Assembly: GCA_937891825.1 (NCBI GenBank)
Contig: CALAHN010000112.1
Span: 1-46,487 of the forward strand
Direction of reading: 5' to 3'
From: an uncultured Alphaproteobacteria bacterium
GTDB taxonomy: Bacteria > Pseudomonadota > Alphaproteobacteria > Bin95
Length of the DNA: 46,487 nucleotides
A model generated the notes under the pieces. The model ran no database searches. It was not told where the DNA came from and saw only the letters and a list, made by a program, of their open reading frames with translations. Positions within the stretch are counted from its first letter, which is position 1; each line of letters begins with the position of its first letter. The position numbers and the translations under genes were made by a program. Below are positions 1-7,112 of this stretch, in pieces.

Positions 1-57
1 TCATGCTCAGAAGGCTCTCTAATCCCGCGCTATGATCCCGGACAGACTCTAAGGCAT

Positions 58-1290
58 TCAAATTACCCCCGCCGCCTCCAGCCGCGCGATTTCGCTCGTG
101 TCGAGGTCGAGGAGGTCGGTCAGGACTTCGTGGGTGTGGGTGCGCGGCAGGGCGGCGGGGCTTCGATAGCCGGTTTCGGCGTTGCTGAATTTCAGGGGAA
201 AGCCGGGGGCGCCGACGCCATCCAGGTTCCCGAGCGTGGGGTGGCCCAAGGTTTCATACATGCCGCGCGCGCGGAGATGCGGCCAGTTCGCCAGCTCATC
301 GGGACCATGAATGGCGGCGGCGATAGCGCCGGCGGCGCGCACGCGCTCGACCGCTTCGGCGACCGTCAAGGCCGTCGCCCACTCCTGCACCACCCGATCG
401 ACCGCGGCATTGTTGGCCAGACGCCATTCGACCCTGGACCAGTCCGGATCGTCGAGTAGGTCCGCCCGGCCGATGACTTGAAGCATGCCCCGCCATTGGG
501 CCGTCGTCGCGGCGCCAAGCACGACCCAGCCGTCCGCCGCCTGGTAAGTGTTCACCGGCGAGAAGCGCAGGATGCGATTACCCTGGCGCACCGGGATGCC
601 GAGGCGCTCGTACCAGTCGATCGGATCGTCGAACAGCAGCGAGAACAGGCAGTCGATCATCGAGACGTCGACGAACTGGCCGACGCCCGTCTTCTCCCGG
701 TCGTACAATGCTGCCACGACGCCGGACATGGCGAAGGCGCCAGAGATCGCGTCCGAGAGCGCGGTGCCGGCCTTCATCGGCGGCTGGCCTGGCAGGCCGG
801 TCACGCTCATCAGCCCGGCGGCGGCTTGCACCGTGACGTCATAGGCCTTCAACCCGGCGTCCGGACCTGTCGAACCGTAGCCGGTCAATGCGCAGTAAAC
901 AATGCGCGGGTTGCGCTTGGCTACAGCGGCATAGTCGACGCCCAACCGCGCCATGACGCCGACGCTGAAATTCTCGACCACGACGTCGGCCTTTTCAACC
1001 AGCCGCAGAAAGAGCTCTCGTCCCTCCGCCTGCTTCAGGTCAAGGCAGATGGCTTTCTTGCCGCGCGATCGCTTCAGGAAGTTGACGCCGAGGTCATCCG
1101 GCGACTGGCGCTCCAGCGCGACGCCGTGCGGGCCAGCATAGGGCGGAGCGTGAGCGACGGTCGCCGCCGTCGCCGGCGAGTCGATGCGGATAACCTCCGC
1201 CCCAAGCCCGGCCAGGTACAACGTGGCCTGCGGGCCAGAAAAGAACTGCGTCAGGTCCAGAACGCGAACGCCGTCAAGTATGCGGTGCAT
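58..1290 (-). CDS. CaiB/BaiF family (family III) CoA-transferase
   Basis: Predicted cytosolic family III CoA-transferase that moves CoA between carboxylates through an enzyme-bound anhydride; the substrate cannot be told. The N-terminus (LDGVRVLDLTQFFSGPQAT), GLGAEVIRID and the later KAYDVTVQAAAGLMSVTG segment are typical of the family. In ALSDAISG the Asp, about residue 180 from the ATG used here, matches the conserved catalytic Asp. The 410-aa length is normal. I chose the ATG at 1290, which has AGGGG 8 nt upstream; the frame stays open to a TTG at 1329 that would overlap the preceding gene. It is the last gene of the minus-strand operon, 25 nt after the UGSC selenoprotein. It may activate or recycle the acyl product of that system, but this is inference. 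Fold and family are secure; reaction partners are not. Confidence 0.9.
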   Translation of the reverse strand: MHRILDGVRVLDLTQFFSGPQATLYLAGLGAEVIRIDSPATAATVAHAPPYAGPHGVALERQSPDDLGVNFLKRSRGKKAICLDLKQAEGRELFLRLVEKADVVVENFSVGVMARLGVDYAAVAKRNPRIVYCALTGYGSTGPDAGLKAYDVTVQAAAGLMSVTGLPGQPPMKAGTALSDAISGAFAMSGVVAALYDREKTGVGQFVDVSMIDCLFSLLFDDPIDWYERLGIPVRQGNRILRFSPVNTYQAADGWVVLGAATTAQWRGMLQVIGRADLLDDPDWSRVEWRLANNAAVDRVVQEWATALTVAEAVERVRAAGAIAAAIHGPDELANWPHLRARGMYETLGHPTLGNLDGVGAPGFPLKFSNAETGYRSPAALPRTHTHEVLTDLLDLDTSEIARLEAAGVI

Positions 1291-1315
1291 GGCCGGGCCC
1301 CTCGCAGCGCTGGCG

Positions 1316-1855
1316 TCAGGCGCCGACAAGGATGCGCCGAACTTGTCCCGCCGCCTGGACTGCCCGGGCGGCGATCTCGTCGTCCGTGCAACTGGACAGC
1401 GGGTGATCGACGACGACGGGCTCGATATCCTCCATCCCCAGCGCCGCCCGCTGGGTGACGCATTCGTTCACGAATTCCGTCGTCACAATTATCGCCGTCG
1501 GCACGCCGAGGCTCTCGAGGCTGATTCCGTCACGCATACAGCACGACGTACAGGAGCCTCAGTCGCCGATCGCAGTGATCACCACATCGTTGTTGGCGGC
1601 GATCTCGGCGATCATCTCCGGCGTCGCGACGTAGGAAAAGCCTTCCTTCAGGTAGTAGTTTACCGCGGCAAGGTCGTGGTCCCGGCGCAAGATGTCGGTC
1701 GTGCCGTCCAGCAGTTTGCGCGCCTTCATCTTGGCGTTGTCGAGCACGCCGATACGCAGGCCATCGAGGCTGGCGACGCGGGGCGCGAGCGACAGCCGGT
1801 CAGCCACGACGCTGCCGCGAGGATCGTAACCGTATATCGGCGTTGCAAAGTTCAT
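1316..1855 (-). CDS. UGSC-family selenoprotein (in-frame UGA read as selenocysteine)
   Basis: The frame from ATG 1855 to the stop at 1316 is interrupted once, by TGA at 1561-1559, exactly where the UGSC family has Sec or Cys. Around it the protein reads VVITAIGD-U-GSCTSCCMRDG, giving 179 residues with Sec at position 99. Coding character continues on both sides without a frame change. An SD-like AAAGG lies 8 nt before the ATG. The first 98 residues look like a Rossmann-type alpha/beta domain (RIGVLDNAKMKARKLLDG); the second part is Cys-rich next to Sec (Cys102, 105, 106). A U-x-x-C motif suggests thiol/selenol redox chemistry or nucleophilic catalysis. It resembles the Sec motif of glycine/betaine reductase B subunits, from memory. 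A hairpin of bSECIS type begins right after the UGA (separate entry). A single annotated ORF here would split into 98-aa and 73-aa pieces. The function of the family is not established. Confidence 0.9.
1517..1561 (-). promoter_or_regulatory. bacterial SECIS element of the UGSC gene
   Basis: Read on the minus strand, UGA (1561-1559) is followed after 10 nt by an 8-bp stem, CGTCGTGC (1548-1541) with GCGTGACG (1535-1528), closed by the 5-nt loop TGTAT. The stem contains G-U pairs in its middle. The loop starts 18 nt after the UGA and its second base is G, which fits the known bacterial SECIS rules (apical loop about 16-37 nt downstream, G among its first two bases). A lower stem pairs GAGGCT (1560-1555, overlapping the UGA) with AGCCTC (1522-1517), enclosing the upper hairpin. 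The same bases also encode the conserved GSCTSCCMRDG segment. Confidence 0.82.
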
Positions 1856-1906
1856 GTAGTGAGCCTTTCAAGGTTGGCTGGCGAGACGATAATCGCAACT
1901 CGACGA

Positions 1907-3040
1907 TCAGAGATAGCAGGTGCCGTCAACGCAGATTGGGCCATGTCCGGTTGGCAATTCGCCGTCGATCGCCCGCAGCACGGGGTTGTTATAGTGGCCC
2001 CAGCCAGGGATGAACGAGGAGAACCGCCCGGCCGTTCCGCCGACGACAAAGAGGTGGATGTTGTCCGGAGACGGCACGATCGGAATGTCGGAATCTAGTT
2101 GGCGACGATACCAGCGCGGCAGATGGCGGTTGTAAACCTTGCCGTATTTGTGGTCATGGGCAAGAACGCCGAACTTGTTTGTCGCGTACATCTGCAGATA
2201 GCAGCGCACGTCGTGCCGGGTCCAGCCGTGCGCCGCGATCGACCGGGCATGCTCCGGCGAGAGCACGACGGTGCAGTGTCCGCTGGCGCGCGCATTGTTA
2301 TGCCCGACCGTTGTCATCGTCGAAATCACGTCGTTAAGGATGCCCTCTGGGTCGTTCGGCAATGGGCTGTTGATGTTGTGGTTCGATTCCGCGCCGATGA
2401 CGAAAACTGTCGACGCCGTCTCGCGGTAGCCATGCTCCACGTGATACGGCGCCCAGGGACTCTCTTCCTCGTTTTCGGCGACGCAATAGGTGTATTTCGC
2501 CGGCGTTCCCTGGGTGCTCTTGTCGAGGACGCCCGGCTGCGCGCCCCCCACATTCAACATCACCAAACGGATCGCGCGGCCAATGGTGGCGTTCGCGCGG
2601 TTGCCGGGGCCAAAGGCGCCGTGGCCTGCGTTCATCCCAATCGCGTTGCGGATCGGGCCATTGACGATAGTCAGGGGGGCGACGACATGCGTCGTCGCCT
2701 GAATGGCGTTCAGATTGAAGTGCGGCTCCATCATCGCCTTCAGCGCCGCGCGTACGACGGGCGCGTACTCCGGACGACACCCCGCCATGACAATGTTGAT
2801 CGCGAGCGTTCGGCGGCTCAACACGCCCCACCGCGGCGGGACACGGCCTTCCTGGAAATCCGGGTCGCCGCCCAGCGCCGTGACGACAGCGGCCACGGTC
2901 TCCGGCGTTGGCGGCGCGATCGGCAATCCATCGGTGTAACCGCGCTCAGCATACCATTCCTGCGGATCGACGCCGCTTATGCTTGTCATGTCAGGCGGCA
3001 GATCGTCCGGACGATGGTCGACGGCTAAGTCATTCGGCAT
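1907..3040 (-). CDS. 377-aa conserved protein of unknown function, partner of the UGSC selenoprotein
   Basis: Cytosolic protein without signal peptide or membrane segment. It carries long stretches that look strongly conserved: AERGYTDGLPIAPPTPE near the N-terminus, NIVMAGCRPEYAPVV, HVVAPLTIVNGPIRNAIGMN, GAFGPGNRANATIGRA and YTYCVAENEEESPWAP. Several Cys sit in such motifs, and the C-terminus ends PICVDGTCYL. From memory, this GYTDGLP family is often found beside or fused to a UGSC domain; I could not check that. The start at 3040 is supported by GGGAG 8 nt upstream; an upstream in-frame start at 3106 lacks such support. It is the first gene of the three-gene operon, 51 nt before the selenoprotein, so the two probably form one enzyme. 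Being rich in His, Cys and Asp, it may hold the main active site or a metal, but no known catalytic motif was recognised. Confidence 0.85.
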   Translation of the reverse strand: MPNDLAVDHRPDDLPPDMTSISGVDPQEWYAERGYTDGLPIAPPTPETVAAVVTALGGDPDFQEGRVPPRWGVLSRRTLAINIVMAGCRPEYAPVVRAALKAMMEPHFNLNAIQATTHVVAPLTIVNGPIRNAIGMNAGHGAFGPGNRANATIGRAIRLVMLNVGGAQPGVLDKSTQGTPAKYTYCVAENEEESPWAPYHVEHGYRETASTVFVIGAESNHNINSPLPNDPEGILNDVISTMTTVGHNNARASGHCTVVLSPEHARSIAAHGWTRHDVRCYLQMYATNKFGVLAHDHKYGKVYNRHLPRWYRRQLDSDIPIVPSPDNIHLFVVGGTAGRFSSFIPGWGHYNNPVLRAIDGELPTGHGPICVDGTCYL

Positions 3041-3319
3041 GGCCTGCGCTCCCGACAAATGATTGATTGAAGGCCAAAGTACATCACCCCGAACCCGGCC
3101 GCGCAAGTCGAGGTCGGGTCAGGCTACGGCGTCGACCGGGCGTCAGTCGCCGACAAAGGGGCTGCCATCCATTAACTCTCTCGCTTCAGCCCACGGCAGA
3201 TAGAATCACTGGCCGCCGCTAATGCAAATCAGCGCGAAGCCGCGCCAAGCGATTACCGTCCCCTTAAATGACTGGGACGGCGCAGCGATCCGCCGCCACA
3301 ACAGCCAGAGGAGGTCGGG
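3041..3319. other. intergenic region between divergent genes
   Basis: About 280 bases between the minus-strand UGSC operon and the plus-strand small-gene cluster. It must hold promoters in both directions. I see no clear -35/-10 pair, hairpin or repeat. The only defined element is AGAGGAGG just before the ATG at 3320. Confidence 0.5.
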
Positions 3320-3622
3320 ATGCAGCAAAGGACGTATTTTCCGCAGGGACCCCTACAATTGCGGCTCATCTTCGATACCGCAGTCTTCTCCTTCAATATC
3401 GCTGCGGACGCCACGCTCGAGGATGTCGCCCGCAAGCTGCGCAAGCTGCCTCTGGATATTTACGGCCGACCGGTCGGGATTGACGTTACGCCGGCAGGCC
3501 GCGACGCGCCTACGGCCGCCCGGCCTGCCATCGCGCGACCCGCCGCCCCCCGTCCTGCCGGGCGGGGCCTTGGGTTTCGCGCCCTGTTCCGCAGCAATGG
3601 CGGCGAAATGCTGCAGATCTGA
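3320..3622 (+). CDS. hypothetical protein, 100 aa
   Basis: Not recognised. The ATG has an excellent SD (AGAGGAGG, about 5 nt spacing), which is the main argument that it is real. The first 60 residues look like a small folded domain (LQLRLIFDTAVFSFNIAAD, then an amphipathic helix EDVARKLRKLPLDIYGRPVG). Residues 60-85 are a low-complexity Ala/Pro/Arg linker, followed by a short basic tail (GRGLGFRALFRSNGG). No signal peptide or membrane segment is seen. It stands 156 nt upstream of the PRC-barrel gene in the same direction and may belong to the same transcription unit. Confidence 0.6.
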   Translation: MQQRTYFPQGPLQLRLIFDTAVFSFNIAADATLEDVARKLRKLPLDIYGRPVGIDVTPAGRDAPTAARPAIARPAAPRPAGRGLGFRALFRSNGGEMLQI

Positions 3623-3778
3623 AGCACGCAGCGGCGGCGAACGTCCCCTGCCGCCGAACGCTTCAAAATTCTCAAGGCCCGCCAATGCCAGCGGCGAATC
3701 AACGCTGGCTAGGCGCTGCCCTCCCTCATACGCGCCGTCGATCGGCGCGCCGCACAACCGCATCGAAAGGAAATCGAC

Positions 3779-4537
3779 ATGCTGAATATTGCATCGAAGA
3801 CCATTGGCTACGACATCGTCGCGACCGATGGCGAGCTTGGAACCGTGAGCGACTTTCTGTTTGACGACGCGAGCTGGAAAGTTCGCTGGCTGGTCGTCGA
3901 TACCGGCAACTGGCTGCCCGGCCGCAAGGTCCTGCTGCCCCCGATGGTCCTGGGGCACCCGAACCCGGACGAGAAGCAATTCCCGGTTCGCATGACCAAA
4001 CAGCAGGTCAAGGACAGCCCCGACATCGATACCGAACGTCCGGTATCGCGCCAGATGGAAGCCGACGTTTACGAGTATTACGGCTGGAGTCCCTATTGGG
4101 GCACGGGCTTCTACATGGGCGGCTACATGCCGGGATATGGCTTTATCGAGGGCGCACGCATGCAGCCTGCCGCCTCGGAAGCCCCCGGGCGCGCCCAGCA
4201 GATCACCGCGGCGCGTCAGGAAGACGGCGACCCGCATCTCCGTAGCATCAAGGCGGTCATGGGGCATCACATCAATGCGACAGACGGCGAGATCGGCCAC
4301 GTCGAAGACTTCCTCATGAACGATACCGACTGGAACATCCATTACCTCGTCGTCGATACCAAGAACTGGTGGCCGGGCAAGAAGGTGTTGATCTCGCCGC
4401 GGTCGGCGCAGGAGATCGATTGGAACGAGAAACTGGTGCACCTCGACGTCACGCGCCATCAGGTCAAGGAAAGCACGCCATACGATGCTTCCAAGCCGCT
4501 CGGTCGGACCTACGAACGCCGCCACGCCGCCGAATGA
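3779..4537 (+). CDS. protein with two PRC-barrel domains
   Basis: Contains two tandem PRC-barrel beta domains, residues about 5-80 (IGYDIVATDGELGTVSDFLF, WLVVDTGNWLPGRKVLLPP) and 160-235 (VMGHHINATDGEIGHVEDFL, YLVVDTKNWWPGKKVLISP). They are joined by a Tyr/Gly-rich linker near residues 98-122. PRC barrels occur in RimM, in photosynthetic reaction-centre H subunits and in many alphaproteobacterial stress proteins. This length and two-domain form fit the stand-alone stress type, whose exact role is unknown. There is no signal peptide. An SD AAGGAA lies 6 nt before the ATG. Its stop overlaps the start of the next gene by ATGA, implying translational coupling to the phasin-like protein. Confidence 0.88.
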   Translation: MLNIASKTIGYDIVATDGELGTVSDFLFDDASWKVRWLVVDTGNWLPGRKVLLPPMVLGHPNPDEKQFPVRMTKQQVKDSPDIDTERPVSRQMEADVYEYYGWSPYWGTGFYMGGYMPGYGFIEGARMQPAASEAPGRAQQITAARQEDGDPHLRSIKAVMGHHINATDGEIGHVEDFLMNDTDWNIHYLVVDTKNWWPGKKVLISPRSAQEIDWNEKLVHLDVTRHQVKESTPYDASKPLGRTYERRHAAE

Positions 4538-5052
4538 AACCCCGGAAGCGCCGCGGGCCCAAGGGCGGCTCGACTGGCGGCGATACGGTTGTCGATATGG
4601 TCGCGATCGCCACGCGCAACGCCAGTCAAAGCACCGACATCGCAAGAGCTGCTTCGCAAGTCGTCGCGCAGCGGATGGCCCTTGCGATGGCCGCCGCCTT
4701 CGACCCGTGGCGCGCGGATCATGGCGAATTCGCCCGGATGGTCCCGGAGAAGATGCAGGCGTTTTCTGCCGCCAGCCAAGTCGCGCTTCGGCAGTCGGAC
4801 CTGGCCGGCCGGCAGATGCGGCGGATCCGTTCAAATGAAACCGCGATCGCCAATCGCGCCGTCGCGGACATGATCGGTTGCGCCGGCCCGGCTTGCCTGG
4901 CGGAGACGCAGTTCAGGTTCGCGAGCGCATGGTTCGAGCGGGCGACCGCGACCTGCATCGCCATGGGCATGCTGGCGCTGTCCGGTCAGGCCGCGACGAT
5001 GGCGCCAATCTACAACACGGTCGTCGCGAACGCCAATCGCATGGCCCGGTGA
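4534..5052 (+). CDS. phasin-like helical protein
   Basis: A 172-aa, almost wholly alpha-helical, Ala-rich protein with a basic N-terminal tail (MKPRKRRGPKGG). Residues about 20-150 resemble phasin-family proteins, amphipathic helices that coat polyhydroxyalkanoate granules or bind membranes (repeated ASQ and AAA segments, ATRNASQSTDIARAASQVVA). The start is set by the ATGA overlap with the PRC-barrel stop; the open frame extends further upstream inside that gene but without a plausible start site. No PHA synthase or depolymerase is in the window, so the PHA link rests only on sequence character. It may instead be a general stress or nucleoid-associated helical protein. Confidence 0.6.
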   Translation: MKPRKRRGPKGGSTGGDTVVDMVAIATRNASQSTDIARAASQVVAQRMALAMAAAFDPWRADHGEFARMVPEKMQAFSAASQVALRQSDLAGRQMRRIRSNETAIANRAVADMIGCAGPACLAETQFRFASAWFERATATCIAMGMLALSGQAATMAPIYNTVVANANRMAR

Positions 5053-5200
5053 CGGCCGGCCTGAAACAAAAGCGGCGAAAAGCGGCGAAAGGCGGCGGCG
5101 GGAGGCGTGAACGCCGCGACGGCGGCCCTCTCCCATACGATCCGCGAATTAGCCCGCGACGCTAGAGCTTTAGCAATAATGGATAGGCCCGCCCGCGCCG

Positions 5201-5473
5201 TCAGCGGCGCCGGGGGATGACGTCGAAGTCGTCCCAGATTTGCTCAAGGTTCCGCTTGAGGTCGGCGAAGGCGCCTTCGCCAGCCGATTTCAGTTCGTCG
5301 ATCTTCGCTTCCGCGGCTTCGCGCTTGGAGCGGAGGTCGCTCAGGGTCTTTTCATACTCGATCTCGGCATCCGCGCCGGCTTCCTTGGACTTTGCCTTGT
5401 ACGTTTCGATCTCGGCATTCGCCCGATCGATCCGCGCTTCCATCTTCTTGATATAGGCGTCTTTTTCACTCAT
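5201..5473 (-). CDS. small coiled-coil protein, 90 aa
   Basis: Highly charged protein with continuous heptad-like character over residues 5-75 (KKMEARIDRANAEIETYKAK, SDLRSKREAAEAKIDELKSA), ending in an IWDDFDVIPRRR tail. It is of the short alphaproteobacterial and cyanobacterial coiled-coil type often listed simply as coiled-coil domain protein. Mechanism unknown; cytoplasmic by sequence. The SD AAGGAGG about 8 nt before the ATG is strong. It faces the phasin-like gene convergently and diverges from the 80-aa gene to its right, within a block of small stress-type genes. Confidence 0.8.
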   Translation of the reverse strand: MSEKDAYIKKMEARIDRANAEIETYKAKSKEAGADAEIEYEKTLSDLRSKREAAEAKIDELKSAGEGAFADLKRNLEQIWDDFDVIPRRR

Positions 5474-5673
5474 GCCTTAAGCCTCCTTCTCCGTTCTGCC
5501 GCGAGCGTCGAAATGCCTGCGGCTTGCAAGAGGAACGCGCCATGATTGGAATTTGTTCCCCTTGGACGTCAGGAAGCCGAAACCGCAAGGACAAGAAACT
5601 TGGGAACCCAGGGCGCGCTTGGTTCGTTCATGACGCAGGAACCCAATGTCACGCCAATCGGGAGAGACAAGTC

Positions 5674-5916
5674 ATGGCCACTCCGAAACACGACGACGCC
5701 GTCGCCGAAATCATCAAGGACCCGTTCAGCAAGTACGACACGCCAATGGCGGTCGTTGACGACGACCGGCTTTCGATCGATCAGAAGCGCCGGGTCTTGA
5801 ACGCCATGAAACAGGACGCGCGCGACCTCGCGACCGCCGCCGATGAAAACATGACCGGCGGCGAGACAAACCAGCTCGGCCGCATTCTCGAAGCCAAGCG
5901 GAAGTTGCCCGAATAA
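5674..5916 (+). CDS. conserved small protein, 80 aa, unknown function
   Basis: Acidic, soluble 80-aa protein starting MATPKHDDAVAEIIKDPF. The pattern (DPF-x-Y-x-TP, D-D-x-L-S-x-x-Q-K, DAR-L-x-A-x-x-E-x-M-x-GGE, L-x-x-I-L-x-A) recalls a short hypothetical family I have seen in Rhizobiales and Rhodospirillales, often near stress genes. No catalytic motif is visible. The start was chosen at the ATG preceded by GGGAGAG about 6 nt upstream; the frame is open further upstream to 5524, but that part has no SD and poor coding character. Confidence 0.75.
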   Translation: MATPKHDDAVAEIIKDPFSKYDTPMAVVDDDRLSIDQKRRVLNAMKQDARDLATAADENMTGGETNQLGRILEAKRKLPE

Positions 5917-5955
5917 CGGACGGCGCACATCCGGGCGGACAAGCAGTACCTGCCC

Positions 5956-6951
5956 TCAGTTCGGCAGCGGCAACGCCATGGGCCGGCTTTTGCGCCATTG
6001 CCACAGGATATGGACGATCAGCGCCAGCAGCACCACGCCGCCGCCGATCAACGTGCGCTCTGCCGGCGTTTCCGCATGGATGAGCCATACCCATAAGGGC
6101 CCGAAGATCGGCTCCATCGTCGAGATCAGCGCCGCCAGCGCCGAGGGCACCAGGCGCGCGCCGGTCGCGAACAGGGCCATCCCCAGGCCGAGATTGAATG
6201 CGCCGAACAGCACCAGCAGCAACAGATCGCGGCTCGAAACCGCCAAGCTCGCCGCCTGGGCGACGCCGACGGCGGCGCCGATCATGACGCCGAGACACAC
6301 GGCAGGGGTCATCCGCACATTGGAATAGCGCCGGGTCAGCACGGTCGCGGCGGCGAAGACGACCGCGATCAGCAAGGCGAGGCCGTCGCCGATGAAGGAT
6401 ACGTTCGCCGCGAACGAGTCCGACACCATCACCCCAATGCCGGCGATTACCGCCAGCACCGCCGCCCAGGTCACCCGGTCCACCGCCTCACGCAGAAAGA
6501 TCACGCCAAGCAAGGCTGCGATCAACGGCACTCCAGCTTGCATCAGCAGGATATTGGCGACGCTGGTATGGCCAAGCGCCACCACAAATGAAACCGATGC
6601 AATGGCGAAACACAGGCCGACCGCGACGCCCGGCAGGCCCATAGTCCGGAACAGCCGGAGCGTTCCCCTCGGTCCATCGCGCCAGAGCATGAAGGCCATG
6701 AGGAAAAGCGCCGCAAAGATCGAACGCCAGGCGACGATGGTCCAGGGATCGGCGGCTTCGATGCCGCGGGCGATCGCGCCGCCGAAGCTCCAGGCAAGGG
6801 CGGCGCCGAAGACCAACAGCGCGCCGCGGCGAAGGTCGGAGGCAGGCGGCGTTGCAGGCGGTCGGGCAGAGCCCGGCGTAGATCGCGGATGCGGCATGGC
6901 TGTGCGTACTCTGTGGGAACGACGAGCGGGATGAGACGATTGCGCCGCCAT
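5956..6951 (-). CDS. EamA/DMT-family transporter
   Basis: Integral membrane protein with about ten hydrophobic helices arranged as two EamA repeats (residues about 42-175 and 190-320). Typical segments are LLVFGAALAWSFGGAIARG, TSVANILLMQAGVPLIAALL and ALISTMEPIFGPLWVW, the last being the conserved second-repeat PEP-like motif. Members of the drug/metabolite superfamily export metabolites; substrate not predictable. The start is uncertain: ATG 6951 gives 331 aa and ATG 6897 gives 313 aa; neither has a good SD. The gene is convergent with the 80-aa gene and its promoter side contains a 50-bp palindromic repeat. Confidence 0.88.
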   Translation of the reverse strand: MAAQSSHPARRSHRVRTAMPHPRSTPGSARPPATPPASDLRRGALLVFGAALAWSFGGAIARGIEAADPWTIVAWRSIFAALFLMAFMLWRDGPRGTLRLFRTMGLPGVAVGLCFAIASVSFVVALGHTSVANILLMQAGVPLIAALLGVIFLREAVDRVTWAAVLAVIAGIGVMVSDSFAANVSFIGDGLALLIAVVFAAATVLTRRYSNVRMTPAVCLGVMIGAAVGVAQAASLAVSSRDLLLLVLFGAFNLGLGMALFATGARLVPSALAALISTMEPIFGPLWVWLIHAETPAERTLIGGGVVLLALIVHILWQWRKSRPMALPLPN

Positions 6952-7018
6952 TTGTCAGATAAGCACGCCTCGCGTCCAGGCGGGCCTGCTGTCGATGCGG
7001 ACCTGATTGCTCGCCCTC

Positions 7019-7068
7019 GATCAAATTATCCAATCTTGGGCGATTCCGCCTAAGATTGGTTTGATCTA
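7019..7068 (-). repeat. 50-bp palindromic repeat, copy A
   Basis: On the minus strand this reads in the same order as copy B at 43391-43440, differing at only four of 50 positions. It folds as an outer arm GATCAAA/TTTGATC and a 13-bp inner arm around the loop GAAT, with a 4-nt bulge on one side. One of the four changes is paired: G-C in copy B is A-T here. One stem position is mismatched (A-C). It lies between the divergent EamA and luciferase-like genes. Confidence 0.85.
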
Positions 7069-7112
7069 GCCTGTTCGTCCGAGACGGACCGCTTCGAGCG
7101 AAGGACGCCCCC

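Noticed and set aside
1316-1537. A separate 73-aa gene starting at the ATG after the UGA
   Set aside because: Its start is the internal Met of the CCMRDG motif, with no SD; the conserved GSC motif just upstream would be lost. It is the C-terminal part of the selenoprotein.
1559-1561. The TGA as a sequencing error or a pseudogene stop
   Set aside because: The position coincides with the family Sec/Cys site and is followed by a correctly placed SECIS-type hairpin; chance agreement of all three is unlikely.
3353-4834. A 493-codon open frame on the minus strand
   Set aside because: Opposite the PRC-barrel and phasin-like genes, which have SDs, domains and ATGA coupling; the antisense product has no such support.
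5068-5097. Tandem AGCGGCGAAA decamers after the phasin-like gene
   Set aside because: Only two full copies; no sign of a functional array or CRISPR-like spacing.
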